From assembly GCF_051652165.1 (NCBI RefSeq), contig NZ_JBOFTR010000004.1, positions 1 through 64,000 on the forward strand: a stretch of DNA of 64,000 nt, given 5' to 3'. Shown here piece after piece: positions 8,782 through 17,368 of this stretch. A model generated the notes under the pieces. It had not been told where the DNA came from. It saw only the letters and a program-made list of their open reading frames with translations, and did no database searches. Position 1 is the first letter of the stretch. Each line of letters opens with the position of its first letter. Position numbers and translations under genes: made by a program. Origin of the DNA: Plesiomonas sp051652165. Lineage in GTDB: Bacteria > Pseudomonadota > Gammaproteobacteria > Enterobacterales > CAMTGL01.

Positions 8782-9648
8782 TCATGCACTGATTTGTTGT
8801 GCCTTATTTGCTAAAGACTGTAGCCAAGCAATCTCTTGCGGCCAGATACTCATATCTACAGTCTCAAGCACCAGCGGAATACCGTTAAAGCGCGAGTCTT
8901 GCATAATAAACTCAAATGCCGCATGGCCAATATTACCTTCACCCAAACTGTGGTGGCGGTCAACACGGCTACCCAGCGTACTTTTTGCATCATTAATATG
9001 CATACCACGCAAATAGTTAAACCCGACTACAGCATCAAACTCGGCAAACGTTTTGACACAAGCCTCAGTACTGCTCAAATCATAACCGGCAGCAAACGTG
9101 TGGCAAGTATCAATGCAAACACCCACGCGGCTCTTATCCTCAACCTGTGCAATAATTTCGGCTAAATGCTCAAACCTCCAGCCCAAATTAGAACCTTGAC
9201 CGGCAGTATTCTCAATCACTGCAGTGACTTGAGAAGTCTTATCCAGTGCAATATTGATAGATTCAGCCACTTTTGCCAGACTTTCCTTTTCACTGATTTT
9301 ATTCAGGTGGCTACCAGGGTGAAAATTGAGCAGCGTTAACCCCAGTTGCTCACACCGCTGCATCTCATCTAAAAACGCGGCGCGTGATTTTTCCAGTGCA
9401 TCGGCTTCTGGGTGGCCCAAATTAATCAGGTAACTGTCGTGCGGTAAAATTTGCTCAGGTTTAAAACCGGTCAGCTCGCACGCCTGTTTAAACGCATCAA
9501 TTATTGCTGGGGTTAATGGTGCAGCAGCCCACTGGCGCTGATTTTTGGTAAATAGCGCAAACGCCGTTGCATTGAGCTCTTTTGCCCGCCATACCGCCTG
9601 ATCAACACCACCTGCGGCACTAACATGTGCGCCAATATATTTTGTCAT
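8782..9648 (-). CDS. nfo: endonuclease IV (AP endonuclease)
   Basis: A 288-residue TIM-barrel AP endonuclease that cleaves DNA 5' to abasic sites in base-excision repair. The trinuclear zinc-site motifs are visible: NFHPGSHLN, the glutamate in VIENTAGQGSNLG, GVCIDTCHTFAAGYD, and HINDAKSTLGS followed by DRHHSLGEG. Length matches E. coli Nfo (285). GGAG lies upstream of the start. It is a single-gene unit. Confidence 0.97.
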   Translation of the reverse strand: MTKYIGAHVSAAGGVDQAVWRAKELNATAFALFTKNQRQWAAAPLTPAIIDAFKQACELTGFKPEQILPHDSYLINLGHPEADALEKSRAAFLDEMQRCEQLGLTLLNFHPGSHLNKISEKESLAKVAESINIALDKTSQVTAVIENTAGQGSNLGWRFEHLAEIIAQVEDKSRVGVCIDTCHTFAAGYDLSSTEACVKTFAEFDAVVGFNYLRGMHINDAKSTLGSRVDRHHSLGEGNIGHAAFEFIMQDSRFNGIPLVLETVDMSIWPQEIAWLQSLANKAQQISA

Positions 9649-9797
9649 TTATGCACTCCTTCTCTTTTTATTATGCCGCGGGGCTGAATCGGTTTACAGC
9701 ATAAAACAGTAATTCGCGTCTCGAATTATTGGCATTTTTCCCTACTTATTGCCTACGTTTATTAAAGCGATCATCAAACATCGTGATTGAAAAGCCT

Positions 9798-9821
9798 TAA
9801 GAACGTAAGAACTTAAGAACT
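9798..9821. repeat. three tandem octamers (T/G)TAAGAAC
   Basis: TTAAGAAC, GTAAGAAC and TTAAGAAC lie end to end in the 269-bp gap between nfo and the gene at 9918. The gap holds no other coding frame and presumably contains both divergent promoters. Confidence 0.5.
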
Positions 9822-9917
9822 CAACAAAATATTCAGGGATGAGAGAGCAGATCATTAAAGCCAATATGGGGTAGGAAACAGACCCTATCTATACACATAA
9901 ATACAGAGGATCTTACG

Positions 9918-10337
9918 ATGCTAATTACCCTTGCTCATCCCTTCACCGTCTATACGTTAGCCTTCGTTACCTCATTGGTGGCATTGACTGTACAGGCAGC
10001 CGAGTCTGATTGGAAACCGGTTGGCAATATACCGCAGGGGCAGGTCTATCTCGATACCCAAACGATAACAACCGATGAAAAAGGCATAACCTATGCAAAG
10101 ATGCGGATTGACTATACAAAACCTGTTGCCGCAGGCGCATTGTCATTAGTTGGGCAACACAGCAAAGTCAGAATTAATTGTGCAGCACAACAGAGCGCAA
10201 CAGATAATATTGTTGCTATTCAAGATAATGGCCAACATTTTATTATGGCCAGCTATGAGTCTGCACCTTTTACTGCTGTCGTGCCGGAAACAGGCAATGC
10301 ATTATTACTCAATCAACTGTGTACAACACCGATATAG
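9918..10337 (+). CDS. exported protein resembling surface-adhesin E domain
   Basis: A 139-residue protein with an N-terminal signal peptide (hydrophobic to about residue 27, cleavage near VQAAES). The mature part begins DWKPVGNIPQGQVYLDTQTI and contains the pattern of a single mixed-sheet domain of roughly 105 residues with two cysteines (INCAAQQ and LNQLC), probably a disulfide. The layout (W near the start, YLDT, late Cys pair) resembles the small Haemophilus surface-adhesin E family, but I do not recognise it with certainty. AGAGGA precedes the ATG. The lipase-like gene follows 105 bp later. Confidence 0.6.
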   Translation: MLITLAHPFTVYTLAFVTSLVALTVQAAESDWKPVGNIPQGQVYLDTQTITTDEKGITYAKMRIDYTKPVAAGALSLVGQHSKVRINCAAQQSATDNIVAIQDNGQHFIMASYESAPFTAVVPETGNALLLNQLCTTPI

Positions 10338-10442
10338 CAAATATTGAACAGAGAGCATTTCGCAGGCCTAAAATCTGTGACACTAAAACCATCCGTGCAG
10401 ATATAAAGAAGAAATACTAATAATAAAAGTAAGAGGGTTGCC

Positions 10443-11144
10443 ATGCGCGAGGGCGTAATCATTGTACTGCATGGCCTGTTTATGAATGGCCTTATGATGC
10501 AGCCTTTCACTGATAGGCTGCATCATCTAGGCTGGAAAACAGAAATGTTAACTTATAACTCGGTCAATATTCAGTTAAATGAAATCTATGCAGCCCTCGA
10601 TGCTCTGATCAATCAGCACCCAAATCAGCCAATATATCTGGTCGGGCACAGTTTGGGAGGGCTGATTATCCGCTACTATGTGCACCGGCATTATGGCTCA
10701 TTTTCCCATCAACATACTCAGCAAAAACAACCTCAGATAAGCCGAGTCATCACACTAGGTACACCACATCAGCGTGCCAGCACTGCCGCTCGCTTACAAC
10801 AACTGGGGTTAGGCTGGATGATGGGCAACTCGGGTGAACATGGGCTATTGCAAACCGACTTACCAGAAACCTGGTCCGTTGATATTCCGCTCGGCACAAT
10901 CGCTGGAACAACCGCCATTGGTATGCGTCCTTTACTCTTTTGGCAATGGGATAACGAGCCAAACGACGGATTAGTCTTAGTGAGTGAAGTAAAAATAGAA
11001 GGCTCTACTGATCATATTGATATTGCCGTTACCCATACCAATATGATTTATCAGTGGGATGTTATTCAGCAAGTTGACCATTTTTTACAGCATCAACACT
11101 TTGCTCACCGTAATCAAGATGTACAACAAGCAGTAAATGCGTAA
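10443..11144 (+). CDS. alpha/beta-hydrolase, lipase/PGAP1-like
   Basis: A 233-residue serine hydrolase. VLHGLFMNGLMM near the N-terminus supplies the oxyanion-hole HG. The nucleophile elbow is GHSLGGLIIRYY (Ser about 71). A likely histidine lies in AVTHTNM near residue 204, and the acid is probably in NDGLVLVSE. No signal peptide, so it acts in the cytoplasm or at the inner leaflet. It is short and lacks a large lid, as in cytoplasmic esterases. The substrate cannot be read from sequence. The ycdY-like gene follows after 36 bp, probably in the same transcript. Confidence 0.78.
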   Translation: MREGVIIVLHGLFMNGLMMQPFTDRLHHLGWKTEMLTYNSVNIQLNEIYAALDALINQHPNQPIYLVGHSLGGLIIRYYVHRHYGSFSHQHTQQKQPQISRVITLGTPHQRASTAARLQQLGLGWMMGNSGEHGLLQTDLPETWSVDIPLGTIAGTTAIGMRPLLFWQWDNEPNDGLVLVSEVKIEGSTDHIDIAVTHTNMIYQWDVIQQVDHFLQHQHFAHRNQDVQQAVNA

Positions 11145-11180
11145 ACTTCATGGTTTTATGGCTCATTGCAGGATATGTAA

Positions 11181-11774
11181 ATGAATACTTTCTCTACACT
11201 TTGTCGTTTATTTGGCACGTTGTTATACCGTCAACCTAATGACTCTGTTATGCCGCCGGTATTAGCCATGCTAGAACAAGGTGCACTCAGTGAAATGTGG
11301 CCACTGGTATTGAGTGATAACAGTGAATTTGCCATGAAGCAGTTACGAATGAAGCAGGATATTGCTGCACTAAACAGTGACTATCAACACCTGTTTGCTA
11401 CTGAGGGAAGTGTATCGTTATTTGCTGCTGATTACGGCATTGATAGCACAGCGTTTCCCGCATTTCAGCAACAAATTGGCATGCCTGCTATTGCCAGTGA
11501 TGCAGCACAACGCGGACATTTAGGATTGATGTTGTTAACCGCATCCTGGATTGAAGATCACAGTGCAGAAGATGAAATTACCGCACAAGAGCAGTTATTT
11601 CAGCACTATCTACTGCCTACAGCAGCCAAAATTCTTGGCCAAATCGAAACTCATGCAACCAATGGTTTTTACCGTAGTCTTGCTGTACTGATACGTGAAG
11701 CACTTTCAGCAATGGCAGATGAGCTTGTTGAGCAACTAGAACACCAACAAAGTGATACCGAACAAGCCAAATAA
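11181..11774 (+). CDS. ycdY: YcdY, TorD/DmsD-family chaperone
   Basis: A 197-residue all-helical protein aligned end to end with E. coli YcdY (184 residues): MNTFSTLCRLFGTLLYRQP, DYQHLF, MLLTASWIEDHSAEDE and FYRSLAVLIREALSAM. YcdY belongs to the redox-enzyme maturation family but acts as a dedicated activator of the zinc phosphatase YcdX, probably helping metal insertion. In E. coli the two genes adjoin; here ycdX is at 35928, about 24 kb away. AGGA precedes the ATG. Confidence 0.85.
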   Translation: MNTFSTLCRLFGTLLYRQPNDSVMPPVLAMLEQGALSEMWPLVLSDNSEFAMKQLRMKQDIAALNSDYQHLFATEGSVSLFAADYGIDSTAFPAFQQQIGMPAIASDAAQRGHLGLMLLTASWIEDHSAEDEITAQEQLFQHYLLPTAAKILGQIETHATNGFYRSLAVLIREALSAMADELVEQLEHQQSDTEQAK

Positions 11775-11796
11775 AATTAATAGCAATAAAAAATAA

Positions 11797-11830
11797 AGGC
11801 TGAATCTATATGGGATACAGATTCAGCCTA
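11797..11830. terminator. bidirectional terminator ycdY / yceB
   Basis: An 11-bp stem AGGCTGAATCT / AGATTCAGCCT is flanked by A-rich sequence on the left, giving a T-run on the minus strand. It separates the convergent genes. Confidence 0.88.
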
Positions 11831-11860
11831 ATAAGAAAACCGCTTTATTACTTATTGCGA

Positions 11861-12424
11861 TTATTCTGATAAAGGAATAACAATTTTACCGGGTTTAATC
11901 TCAATACCTTTCGCAAGCTGACGAACTAAAGCCTCTTCCTTGCTTCGTTTAGCATCAAGCACATAAACCGGCGTTTGATTAAAGAACAACTGCAGTGAGT
12001 TTTTCAGATAAGGTAACAGCACTTTTGTACTCTTATCTAAAGATTCAGGGCTAACAGTGGTATTAAGTAATTGCATATCACGCAAATAGATAGCACCCGT
12101 ATCATGATCAAAATAGGGGCGAGCAGCCAGTGATAAATTAATGGTTGCGTGATCTTTGCCAACAAGCGTGTCTAAATTGAGATCAGCAATGCCATCTAAA
12201 ATCACCTGATTTGGCTCAGTACGGCCAATTTTAGCTGTCATGTTTTTCAACGTAATATGTGCTTCAAAAACACCCGGTAATCCTAACTGTTTTTGAAATT
12301 CAACTTTTTGCTGCAAATACTCATTGACTTGTTGCTCACTCAAGGAATATTGAGTCAGTTGACTGCATGCGCCAAGAAAACCGGTCAGCAGCAAAGCTAA
12401 CACTACATAGAGTTTTTTTGTCAT
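11861..12424 (-). CDS. yceB: YceB-like outer-membrane lipoprotein (DUF1439)
   Basis: A 187-residue lipoprotein. The start at 12424 has AGAGAT upstream and opens a lipoprotein signal MTKKLYVVLALLLTGFLGAC. Serine after the lipobox cysteine predicts sorting to the outer membrane. The body matches E. coli YceB: SQLTQYSLSEQQVNEYL, LGLPGVFEAHI, IGRTEPN, LPYLKNSL and the C-terminal KGIEIKPGKIVIP. The fold is TULIP-like by family; function is unproven. Confidence 0.92.
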   Translation of the reverse strand: MTKKLYVVLALLLTGFLGACSQLTQYSLSEQQVNEYLQQKVEFQKQLGLPGVFEAHITLKNMTAKIGRTEPNQVILDGIADLNLDTLVGKDHATINLSLAARPYFDHDTGAIYLRDMQLLNTTVSPESLDKSTKVLLPYLKNSLQLFFNQTPVYVLDAKRSKEEALVRQLAKGIEIKPGKIVIPLSE

Positions 12425-12753
12425 GGTACATCTCTGATTACACATAAATAGGCAGGCAGAATACCGTTTACATCTATAAAAATCGAGCCAGAATGTGCGG
12501 TTGCTCTGGGTTTTTTTGTAAAGGTATTGACAATGCACTCAACATAAATTGCAGAGTGAGAAAGGAACGTAACACACTTAAACCTAAATATGTCAAAAAA
12601 GATACACAAATCGATGAGTATACTCAAAGAGTATTAAAGGTAATTTACCAAAATAGATAAATAAATCACCGTAAAGCACTGACAGATTATTCCCAATAAC
12701 CAGACACTTGAGTATAGTAACACCTTGTACAAGCCCAAACATTGGAATGTCAG
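12425..12753. promoter_or_regulatory. divergent control region yceB / tol operon
   Basis: 329 bp without a gene, carrying the promoters of yceB and the tol-pal operon. Two perfect palindromes stand out: TGAGTATACTCA at 12615-12626 and GGTAATTTACC at 12639-12649. A further TTGAGTATA half-copy lies near 12709. They could be operators; no known regulator consensus was matched with confidence. Confidence 0.4.
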
Positions 12754-13164
12754 GTGAGCAATAAGATCTATCAATGGCCCGTTCGCGTTTATTATGAAGA
12801 CACGGATGCAGGAGGGGTCGTCTACCATGCACGTTATGTGGCCTTTTTTGAGCGTGCGCGAACTGAACTACTACGCAGTAGTGGATTCGAGCAGCACACG
12901 TTACGGCAAAGTCATATCGCCTTTGCCGTGCGTCGTATCGTTGTTGACTACCGTTTACCGGCATGCCTTGATGATCTCCTCACTGTCGAGACCGAAATTG
13001 TCGCTGTGCGCGGGGCATCGATAACCTTTAACCAACGAATTATTCATCAGGATGGGCGGTTACTGTCATCAGCCGAAGTATTGGTTGCATGTATAGACCC
13101 GTCGAAAATGAAACCTGTTGCACTTCCAGCTGTGTTAGTCGCGGAGTTTACTAGTGTCTGCTGA
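12754..13164 (+). CDS. ybgC: YbgC acyl-CoA thioesterase
   Basis: A hotdog-fold thioesterase of 137 residues (E. coli 134), first gene of the tol-pal operon. The catalytic motif is YYEDTDAGGVVYHARYV, with the active-site Asp. I chose the GTG at 12754 because GGA lies 7 bases upstream; a TTG at 12742 is in frame but has no ribosome site. In E. coli YbgC associates with phospholipid-synthesis proteins at the inner membrane. Its end overlaps tolQ by 11 bp, indicating translational coupling. Confidence 0.93.
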   Translation: MSNKIYQWPVRVYYEDTDAGGVVYHARYVAFFERARTELLRSSGFEQHTLRQSHIAFAVRRIVVDYRLPACLDDLLTVETEIVAVRGASITFNQRIIHQDGRLLSSAEVLVACIDPSKMKPVALPAVLVAEFTSVC

Positions 13165-13846
13165 AATGAACCTATTAGACCTTTTCTTAAAGGCAAGCTT
13201 TATGGTTAAGATCGTCATGATGATCTTAATCGGTTTTTCCATCGCTTCTTGGGCAATTATCATTCAACGTTCACGTGTATTGAATGCAGCTACTCGTGCA
13301 GCCGATGCCTTTGAAGATCGGTTTTGGTCTGGTATTGATCTCGCTCGATTATACCAAGAGAGCTCAACGCGCCGCGATGAACTCAGTGGAACAGAGCAAA
13401 TTTTTTATTCAGGATTCAAAGAGTTTGCCCGTTTGCACCGTGCTAATGGCCATGCACCAGAGGCTGTGCTTGAAGGGGCATCCCGTGCTATGCGTATCTC
13501 GATGAACCGCGAACTAGAAAGTTTAGAGAACAATATTCCTTTTTTAGGAACAGTGGCCTCTATTAGCCCCTATATTGGCCTATTTGGTACGGTCTGGGGA
13601 ATTATGCACGCCTTTATTGCACTAGGTGCAGTAAAACAGGCCACTTTGCAAATGGTTGCACCGGGTATTGCTGAAGCACTGATTGCAACAGCTATCGGCT
13701 TATTTGCTGCTATTCCAGCCGTTATGGCCTATAACCGACTCAATTTGCGCGTGTCTAAATTAGAACAAAATTACGGTAATTTCACCGAAGAATTTACCGC
13801 TATTTTGCATCGGCAAGCATTTGCTGCTGATGCAGCAAAGCAGTAA
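13154..13846 (+). CDS. tolQ: TolQ, Tol-Pal proton channel subunit
   Basis: A 230-residue ExbB/MotA-family protein with three transmembrane helices (about 15-38, 135-158 and 170-192). It converts the proton gradient into movement of TolA during outer-membrane constriction. GLFGTVWGIMHAF and APGIAEALIATAIGLFAAIPAV carry the channel residues and are nearly identical to E. coli. It starts with GTG inside ybgC, as in E. coli. Confidence 0.97.
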   Translation: MSAEMNLLDLFLKASFMVKIVMMILIGFSIASWAIIIQRSRVLNAATRAADAFEDRFWSGIDLARLYQESSTRRDELSGTEQIFYSGFKEFARLHRANGHAPEAVLEGASRAMRISMNRELESLENNIPFLGTVASISPYIGLFGTVWGIMHAFIALGAVKQATLQMVAPGIAEALIATAIGLFAAIPAVMAYNRLNLRVSKLEQNYGNFTEEFTAILHRQAFAADAAKQ

Positions 13847-13862
13847 ATGAGGAGCGTTCCAG

Positions 13863-14294
13863 ATGGCCTATACACGGCGTAGACGGCACGAAACAAAATC
13901 AGAGATTAACATTGTTCCATTTTTGGATGTGTTATTGGTGTTATTGCTGATATTCATGGCAACAGCACCCATCATTAGCCAAAGTGTACAAGTTGATCTG
14001 CCTGACTCAGCAGAGTCCAGTGCCGTGGAGACCAAAGATGATCGTCCGCCGGTGATTTTGGAAGTGTCAGGCGTTGATCAATACGCCATGTCGATTGATG
14101 GCAAACGTGATGAAAATCTCAGCGCAGATCAAGTGATGCAAAATGCCCGTTTAAATATAGGGCAGGGGGATCAAAAAACAACTTTCTTAGTAGGGGGAGC
14201 AAAAGATGTTCCTTATGAAGAAGTGATTAAAGCCCTGAATTTACTGCATGAGGCTGGCGTAACATCCGTTGGCCTTATGACTAACCCGATATAA
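13863..14294 (+). CDS. tolR: TolR, Tol-Pal proton channel subunit
   Basis: A 143-residue ExbD-family protein. One transmembrane helix (about 17-37) contains the essential proton-carrying Asp in FLDVLLVLLLIFM. The periplasmic domain binds peptidoglycan after rearrangement. A 16-bp gap and GAGGAG lead in from tolQ. Confidence 0.97.
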   Translation: MAYTRRRRHETKSEINIVPFLDVLLVLLLIFMATAPIISQSVQVDLPDSAESSAVETKDDRPPVILEVSGVDQYAMSIDGKRDENLSADQVMQNARLNIGQGDQKTTFLVGGAKDVPYEEVIKALNLLHEAGVTSVGLMTNPI

Positions 14295-14312
14295 ATAGAG
14301 AATGTTGTATTG

Positions 14313-15482
14313 ATGGATAACAACAACAAAAATAAACTGACAAAATCGGTTGTTGTCTCCGTTATCTTGCATGTACTGGTGATTGCTCTGCTGATATTCG
14401 GTTCTATGTATCAGGAGATCCCCGCTGGTGGCGGTGGGGGCGGCGGAGCAATTGATGCAGTCATGGTTGATCCGGGTGCAGTAGCACAACAGTATAAGCG
14501 TTTACAACAGCAAAACGATGATTCACGTCATGCTGAAAATGAGCGCAAACGAAAACAACAGCAGAAAAAGGAAGAGCTTCAGAAAAAACAACAAGCTGAA
14601 GAAGAGCGTTTACGTGAGCTTGAAAAAGAGCGTTTAAAAGCACAAGAGGCTGCTAAACAAACAGAAAAGACTCGTCAGCAAGCTGAAGAGCAGAAAAAAC
14701 AAGCGCAAGAAGAGGCTCAAAAAGCTGAAGCTGTGAGAAAACAAGCAGAAGAGGCAAAAAAGAAAGCGGAATTAGCACAGAAAAAAGCAGAAGATGCAAA
14801 AAAACAAGCAGAAGCAGAAGCCTTGGCAGCAAAAACGAAAGCCGATGCAGAAGCTAAACAACGAGCCGATGCTGAGGTAAAACGTAAAGCTGAAGCGGAG
14901 GCCAAGAAAAAAGCAGAAGCGGTTGCCGCAGAGAAAATAGCTACTGAGAAAGCTGCTGCCGAAAAAGCAGCAGAAGCAAAAAAACAAGCGGCTGCGGATG
15001 CAAAAAAGAAAGCAGATGCTGAGGCCAAGAAAAAGGCAGATGCCGATGCTAAGAAAAAAGCCGATGCAGCCAAAGCTGCGGCAGCAAAAGAAGCTGCTAA
15101 CAGTGAAGCAGCTTTAAATGATGTTTTAAATGGTTTAACACAAGATGCCAGTGGTGGAAGCAGTGCTTCAGCACGTGGTCAAGCTGCAGGTTCCGGTAAA
15201 GCAGGTGATCCTGGCCCTGATGGTGACAAATACGGTGGTCTGATTAAACAAGCGGTAAGCCGTAATATGTATGACACTAGCTTGTACCGTGGTAAAACCT
15301 GTAGCGTAAAAATTAATTTTGCACCTGATGGTTTGATTTTAAGCTCATCAGTTGTTGGAGGTGATCCTGCATTGTGCCAAGCAGCAGAACGAGCGATTAA
15401 GATAACACAAAAGTTACCACGACCGCCTTCAGATGCTGTATACAATAAGTTTAAGAATGCAGTTTTAGAGTTCCAATTCTAA
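14313..15482 (+). CDS. tolA: TolA, envelope-spanning Tol-Pal protein
   Basis: A 389-residue protein. One N-terminal transmembrane anchor (KSVVVSVILHVLVIALLIF) is followed by a Gly-rich hinge. A long Ala/Lys/Glu helix of repeated KKAEA and KKADA units runs over about residues 70-270. The C-terminal domain (YRGKTCSVKINFAPDG, then DPALCQAAERAI with the conserved Cys pair) binds TolB and Pal. The ATG at 14313 is preferred to a TTG one codon earlier. Its length lies within the normal range; the helix is made of low-complexity repeats, so its antisense strand yields spurious long open frames. Confidence 0.96.
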   Translation: MDNNNKNKLTKSVVVSVILHVLVIALLIFGSMYQEIPAGGGGGGGAIDAVMVDPGAVAQQYKRLQQQNDDSRHAENERKRKQQQKKEELQKKQQAEEERLRELEKERLKAQEAAKQTEKTRQQAEEQKKQAQEEAQKAEAVRKQAEEAKKKAELAQKKAEDAKKQAEAEALAAKTKADAEAKQRADAEVKRKAEAEAKKKAEAVAAEKIATEKAAAEKAAEAKKQAAADAKKKADAEAKKKADADAKKKADAAKAAAAKEAANSEAALNDVLNGLTQDASGGSSASARGQAAGSGKAGDPGPDGDKYGGLIKQAVSRNMYDTSLYRGKTCSVKINFAPDGLILSSSVVGGDPALCQAAERAIKITQKLPRPPSDAVYNKFKNAVLEFQF

Positions 15483-15515
15483 TGTTGCAGCACGGGTTTT
15501 GAATTAGGAGAAACA

Positions 15516-16808
15516 ATGAAACCGGTCTTAAAATTGTTTGCAGGGCTAATGATGCTGGTTACTGCGGTAGCCAGTGCAGAAGTCCGCATTGTTATTGATC
15601 AAGGTGTAGATACTGCACGCCCAATTGCCGTTGTTCCTTTTAAATGGACGGGCAGCGGTAACCCACCAGATAATGTAGCTGAAATTGTTGCAGCTGACTT
15701 ACGAAACAGCGGTAAGTTTAATCCAATTCCGCCAGCACGTATGCCACAACAACCAAGCACCGCATCAGAAGTAAAGCCAGCATTGTGGTCAGCAATGGGT
15801 ATTGATGCCATTGTGATTGGCCAAATTCAAGCTGGGGCCGATGGAAACTATCTGATTTCATATCAACTGGTTGATACAGCCGGCTCACCGGGTACTGTAC
15901 TAGAAACGAATCAGTATCGTGTTACTAAACAGTGGGTACGTTATGCTTCGCATACTGTCAGTGATATGGTATTTGAGCGTTTAACCGGTATTAAAGGTGC
16001 TTTTAGAACACGTCTTGCTTACGTGGTACAGACTAACGGTGGCCGTTATCCCTATGAGTTACGTGTGTCTGATTATGATGGCTTTAATCAGTTCGTTGTG
16101 CATCGTTCCCCAGAGCCTATTATGTCCCCTGCGTGGACAAAAGATGGGCGTAAATTAGCATATGTAACATTTGAAAATCGCCACTCTCAGTTAATGTTAC
16201 AAGACTTAAGCACATCAAAACGTAAAGTTTTAACCTCGTTCCCACGTCATAACGGTGCGCCAGCATTCTCACCTGATGGCACTAAAATGGCATTTGCGCT
16301 ATCAAAAGATGGTAGTTTGAAGCTATATGTTATGGATATGGCATCTGGGCAAATTCGCCGAGTAACAGAGGGCCGTTTTAATGATACTGAACCATCGTGG
16401 TATCCAGATAGTCAGTCAATTGCATTTACCTCTGATCGCGGTGGTCGCCCACAAATTTATAAATTAAATTTGGGTTCGGGCGCTGTTGAACGCTTGACTT
16501 GGGAAGGTGCGCAGAACCAAAATGGTGAAATATCGCCTGATGGAAAAGCACTGTATATGGTGACTTCCGCAGGAAAAGGGCAAAATATTGCAAAACAAGA
16601 TTTAGATACAGGCTCTGTTGAGGTTCTGACTAATACATTTCTTGATGAAACTCCAAGCGTGTCTCCTAATGGCACTATGCTTATTTACGGTTCAACACAA
16701 GGCCTTGGCAGAGTATTGAATTTAGTGTCAACGGACGGACGTTTTAAAGCACGTGTTCCGGCAACTGATGGGCAAGTGAAATTCCCGGCTTGGTCGCCGT
16801 ATCTGTGA
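15516..16808 (+). CDS. tolB: TolB periplasmic beta-propeller
   Basis: A 430-residue protein with a 21-residue signal peptide cleaved before EVRIVIDQGVDTARPI, the N-terminal TolA-binding box. It has an N-terminal alpha/beta domain and then a six-bladed propeller with repeated SPDGTKMAF, WYPDSQSIAFTSDRGG and SPDGKALYM blades, which binds Pal. AGGAG precedes the start. Confidence 0.97.
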   Translation: MKPVLKLFAGLMMLVTAVASAEVRIVIDQGVDTARPIAVVPFKWTGSGNPPDNVAEIVAADLRNSGKFNPIPPARMPQQPSTASEVKPALWSAMGIDAIVIGQIQAGADGNYLISYQLVDTAGSPGTVLETNQYRVTKQWVRYASHTVSDMVFERLTGIKGAFRTRLAYVVQTNGGRYPYELRVSDYDGFNQFVVHRSPEPIMSPAWTKDGRKLAYVTFENRHSQLMLQDLSTSKRKVLTSFPRHNGAPAFSPDGTKMAFALSKDGSLKLYVMDMASGQIRRVTEGRFNDTEPSWYPDSQSIAFTSDRGGRPQIYKLNLGSGAVERLTWEGAQNQNGEISPDGKALYMVTSAGKGQNIAKQDLDTGSVEVLTNTFLDETPSVSPNGTMLIYGSTQGLGRVLNLVSTDGRFKARVPATDGQVKFPAWSPYL

Positions 16809-16843
16809 TGAAGTAAAGATAATTAAATTAAAGGATATAATAA

Positions 16844-17356
16844 ATGCAACTGAATAAAGTGTTGAAGGGATTGATGTTAGTTCTGCCTGTAATGGCTGTT
16901 GCTGCATGTAGTTCAAATAAGAGCAACGAAAATACAGATCAAGTTATTACACCTGAAGAGAATGGTGTCGGTAATGGCAGCAACGGTATGTCTGCTGAAG
17001 AGCAAGCACGTATGATGATGCAAGAACTTCAGCAAAATAACATCGTTTACTTCGGTTTTGATAAGTACGATATTCAGCCAGAGTTTGCTCAAATGCTTGA
17101 TGCGCATGCAACGTTCCTGCGTGATAATCCATCTTACAAAGTGGTTGTTGAAGGCCATGCAGATGAGCGCGGTACACCTGAATATAACATTGCATTGGGT
17201 GAGCGTCGTGCAAACGCAGTGAAAATGTACTTACAAGGTCGTGGCGTAAATGCAGATCAAGTCTCTATCGTTTCTTACGGTAAAGAGAAACCAGCTGTTC
17301 TAGGCCATACTGAAGATGCATACGCGAAAAACCGTCGCGCAGTGCTAGTTTACTAA
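16844..17356 (+). CDS. pal: Pal peptidoglycan-associated lipoprotein
   Basis: A 170-residue outer-membrane lipoprotein (lipobox VAAC, Ser at +2). The OmpA-C-like domain carries YFGFDKYDI, VVEGHADERGTPEYNIALGERRA and KNRRAVLVY, which bind diaminopimelate peptidoglycan. It anchors the outer membrane to the wall and is collected at the septum by TolA/TolB. Confidence 0.97.
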   Translation: MQLNKVLKGLMLVLPVMAVAACSSNKSNENTDQVITPEENGVGNGSNGMSAEEQARMMMQELQQNNIVYFGFDKYDIQPEFAQMLDAHATFLRDNPSYKVVVEGHADERGTPEYNIALGERRANAVKMYLQGRGVNADQVSIVSYGKEKPAVLGHTEDAYAKNRRAVLVY

Positions 17357-17368
17357 TAAGGGTATTGC

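Noticed and set aside
14756..14762. Slippery heptamer A AAA AAG in tolA
   Set aside because: In-phase heptamers occur in tolA simply because of its Ala-Lys repeats. No -1 stop nearby and no stem-loop at the right spacing, unlike copA.
14717..15073. Long antisense frame rich in Ala, Ser and Phe
   Set aside because: It is the mirror of the TolA low-complexity helix; no ribosome site.
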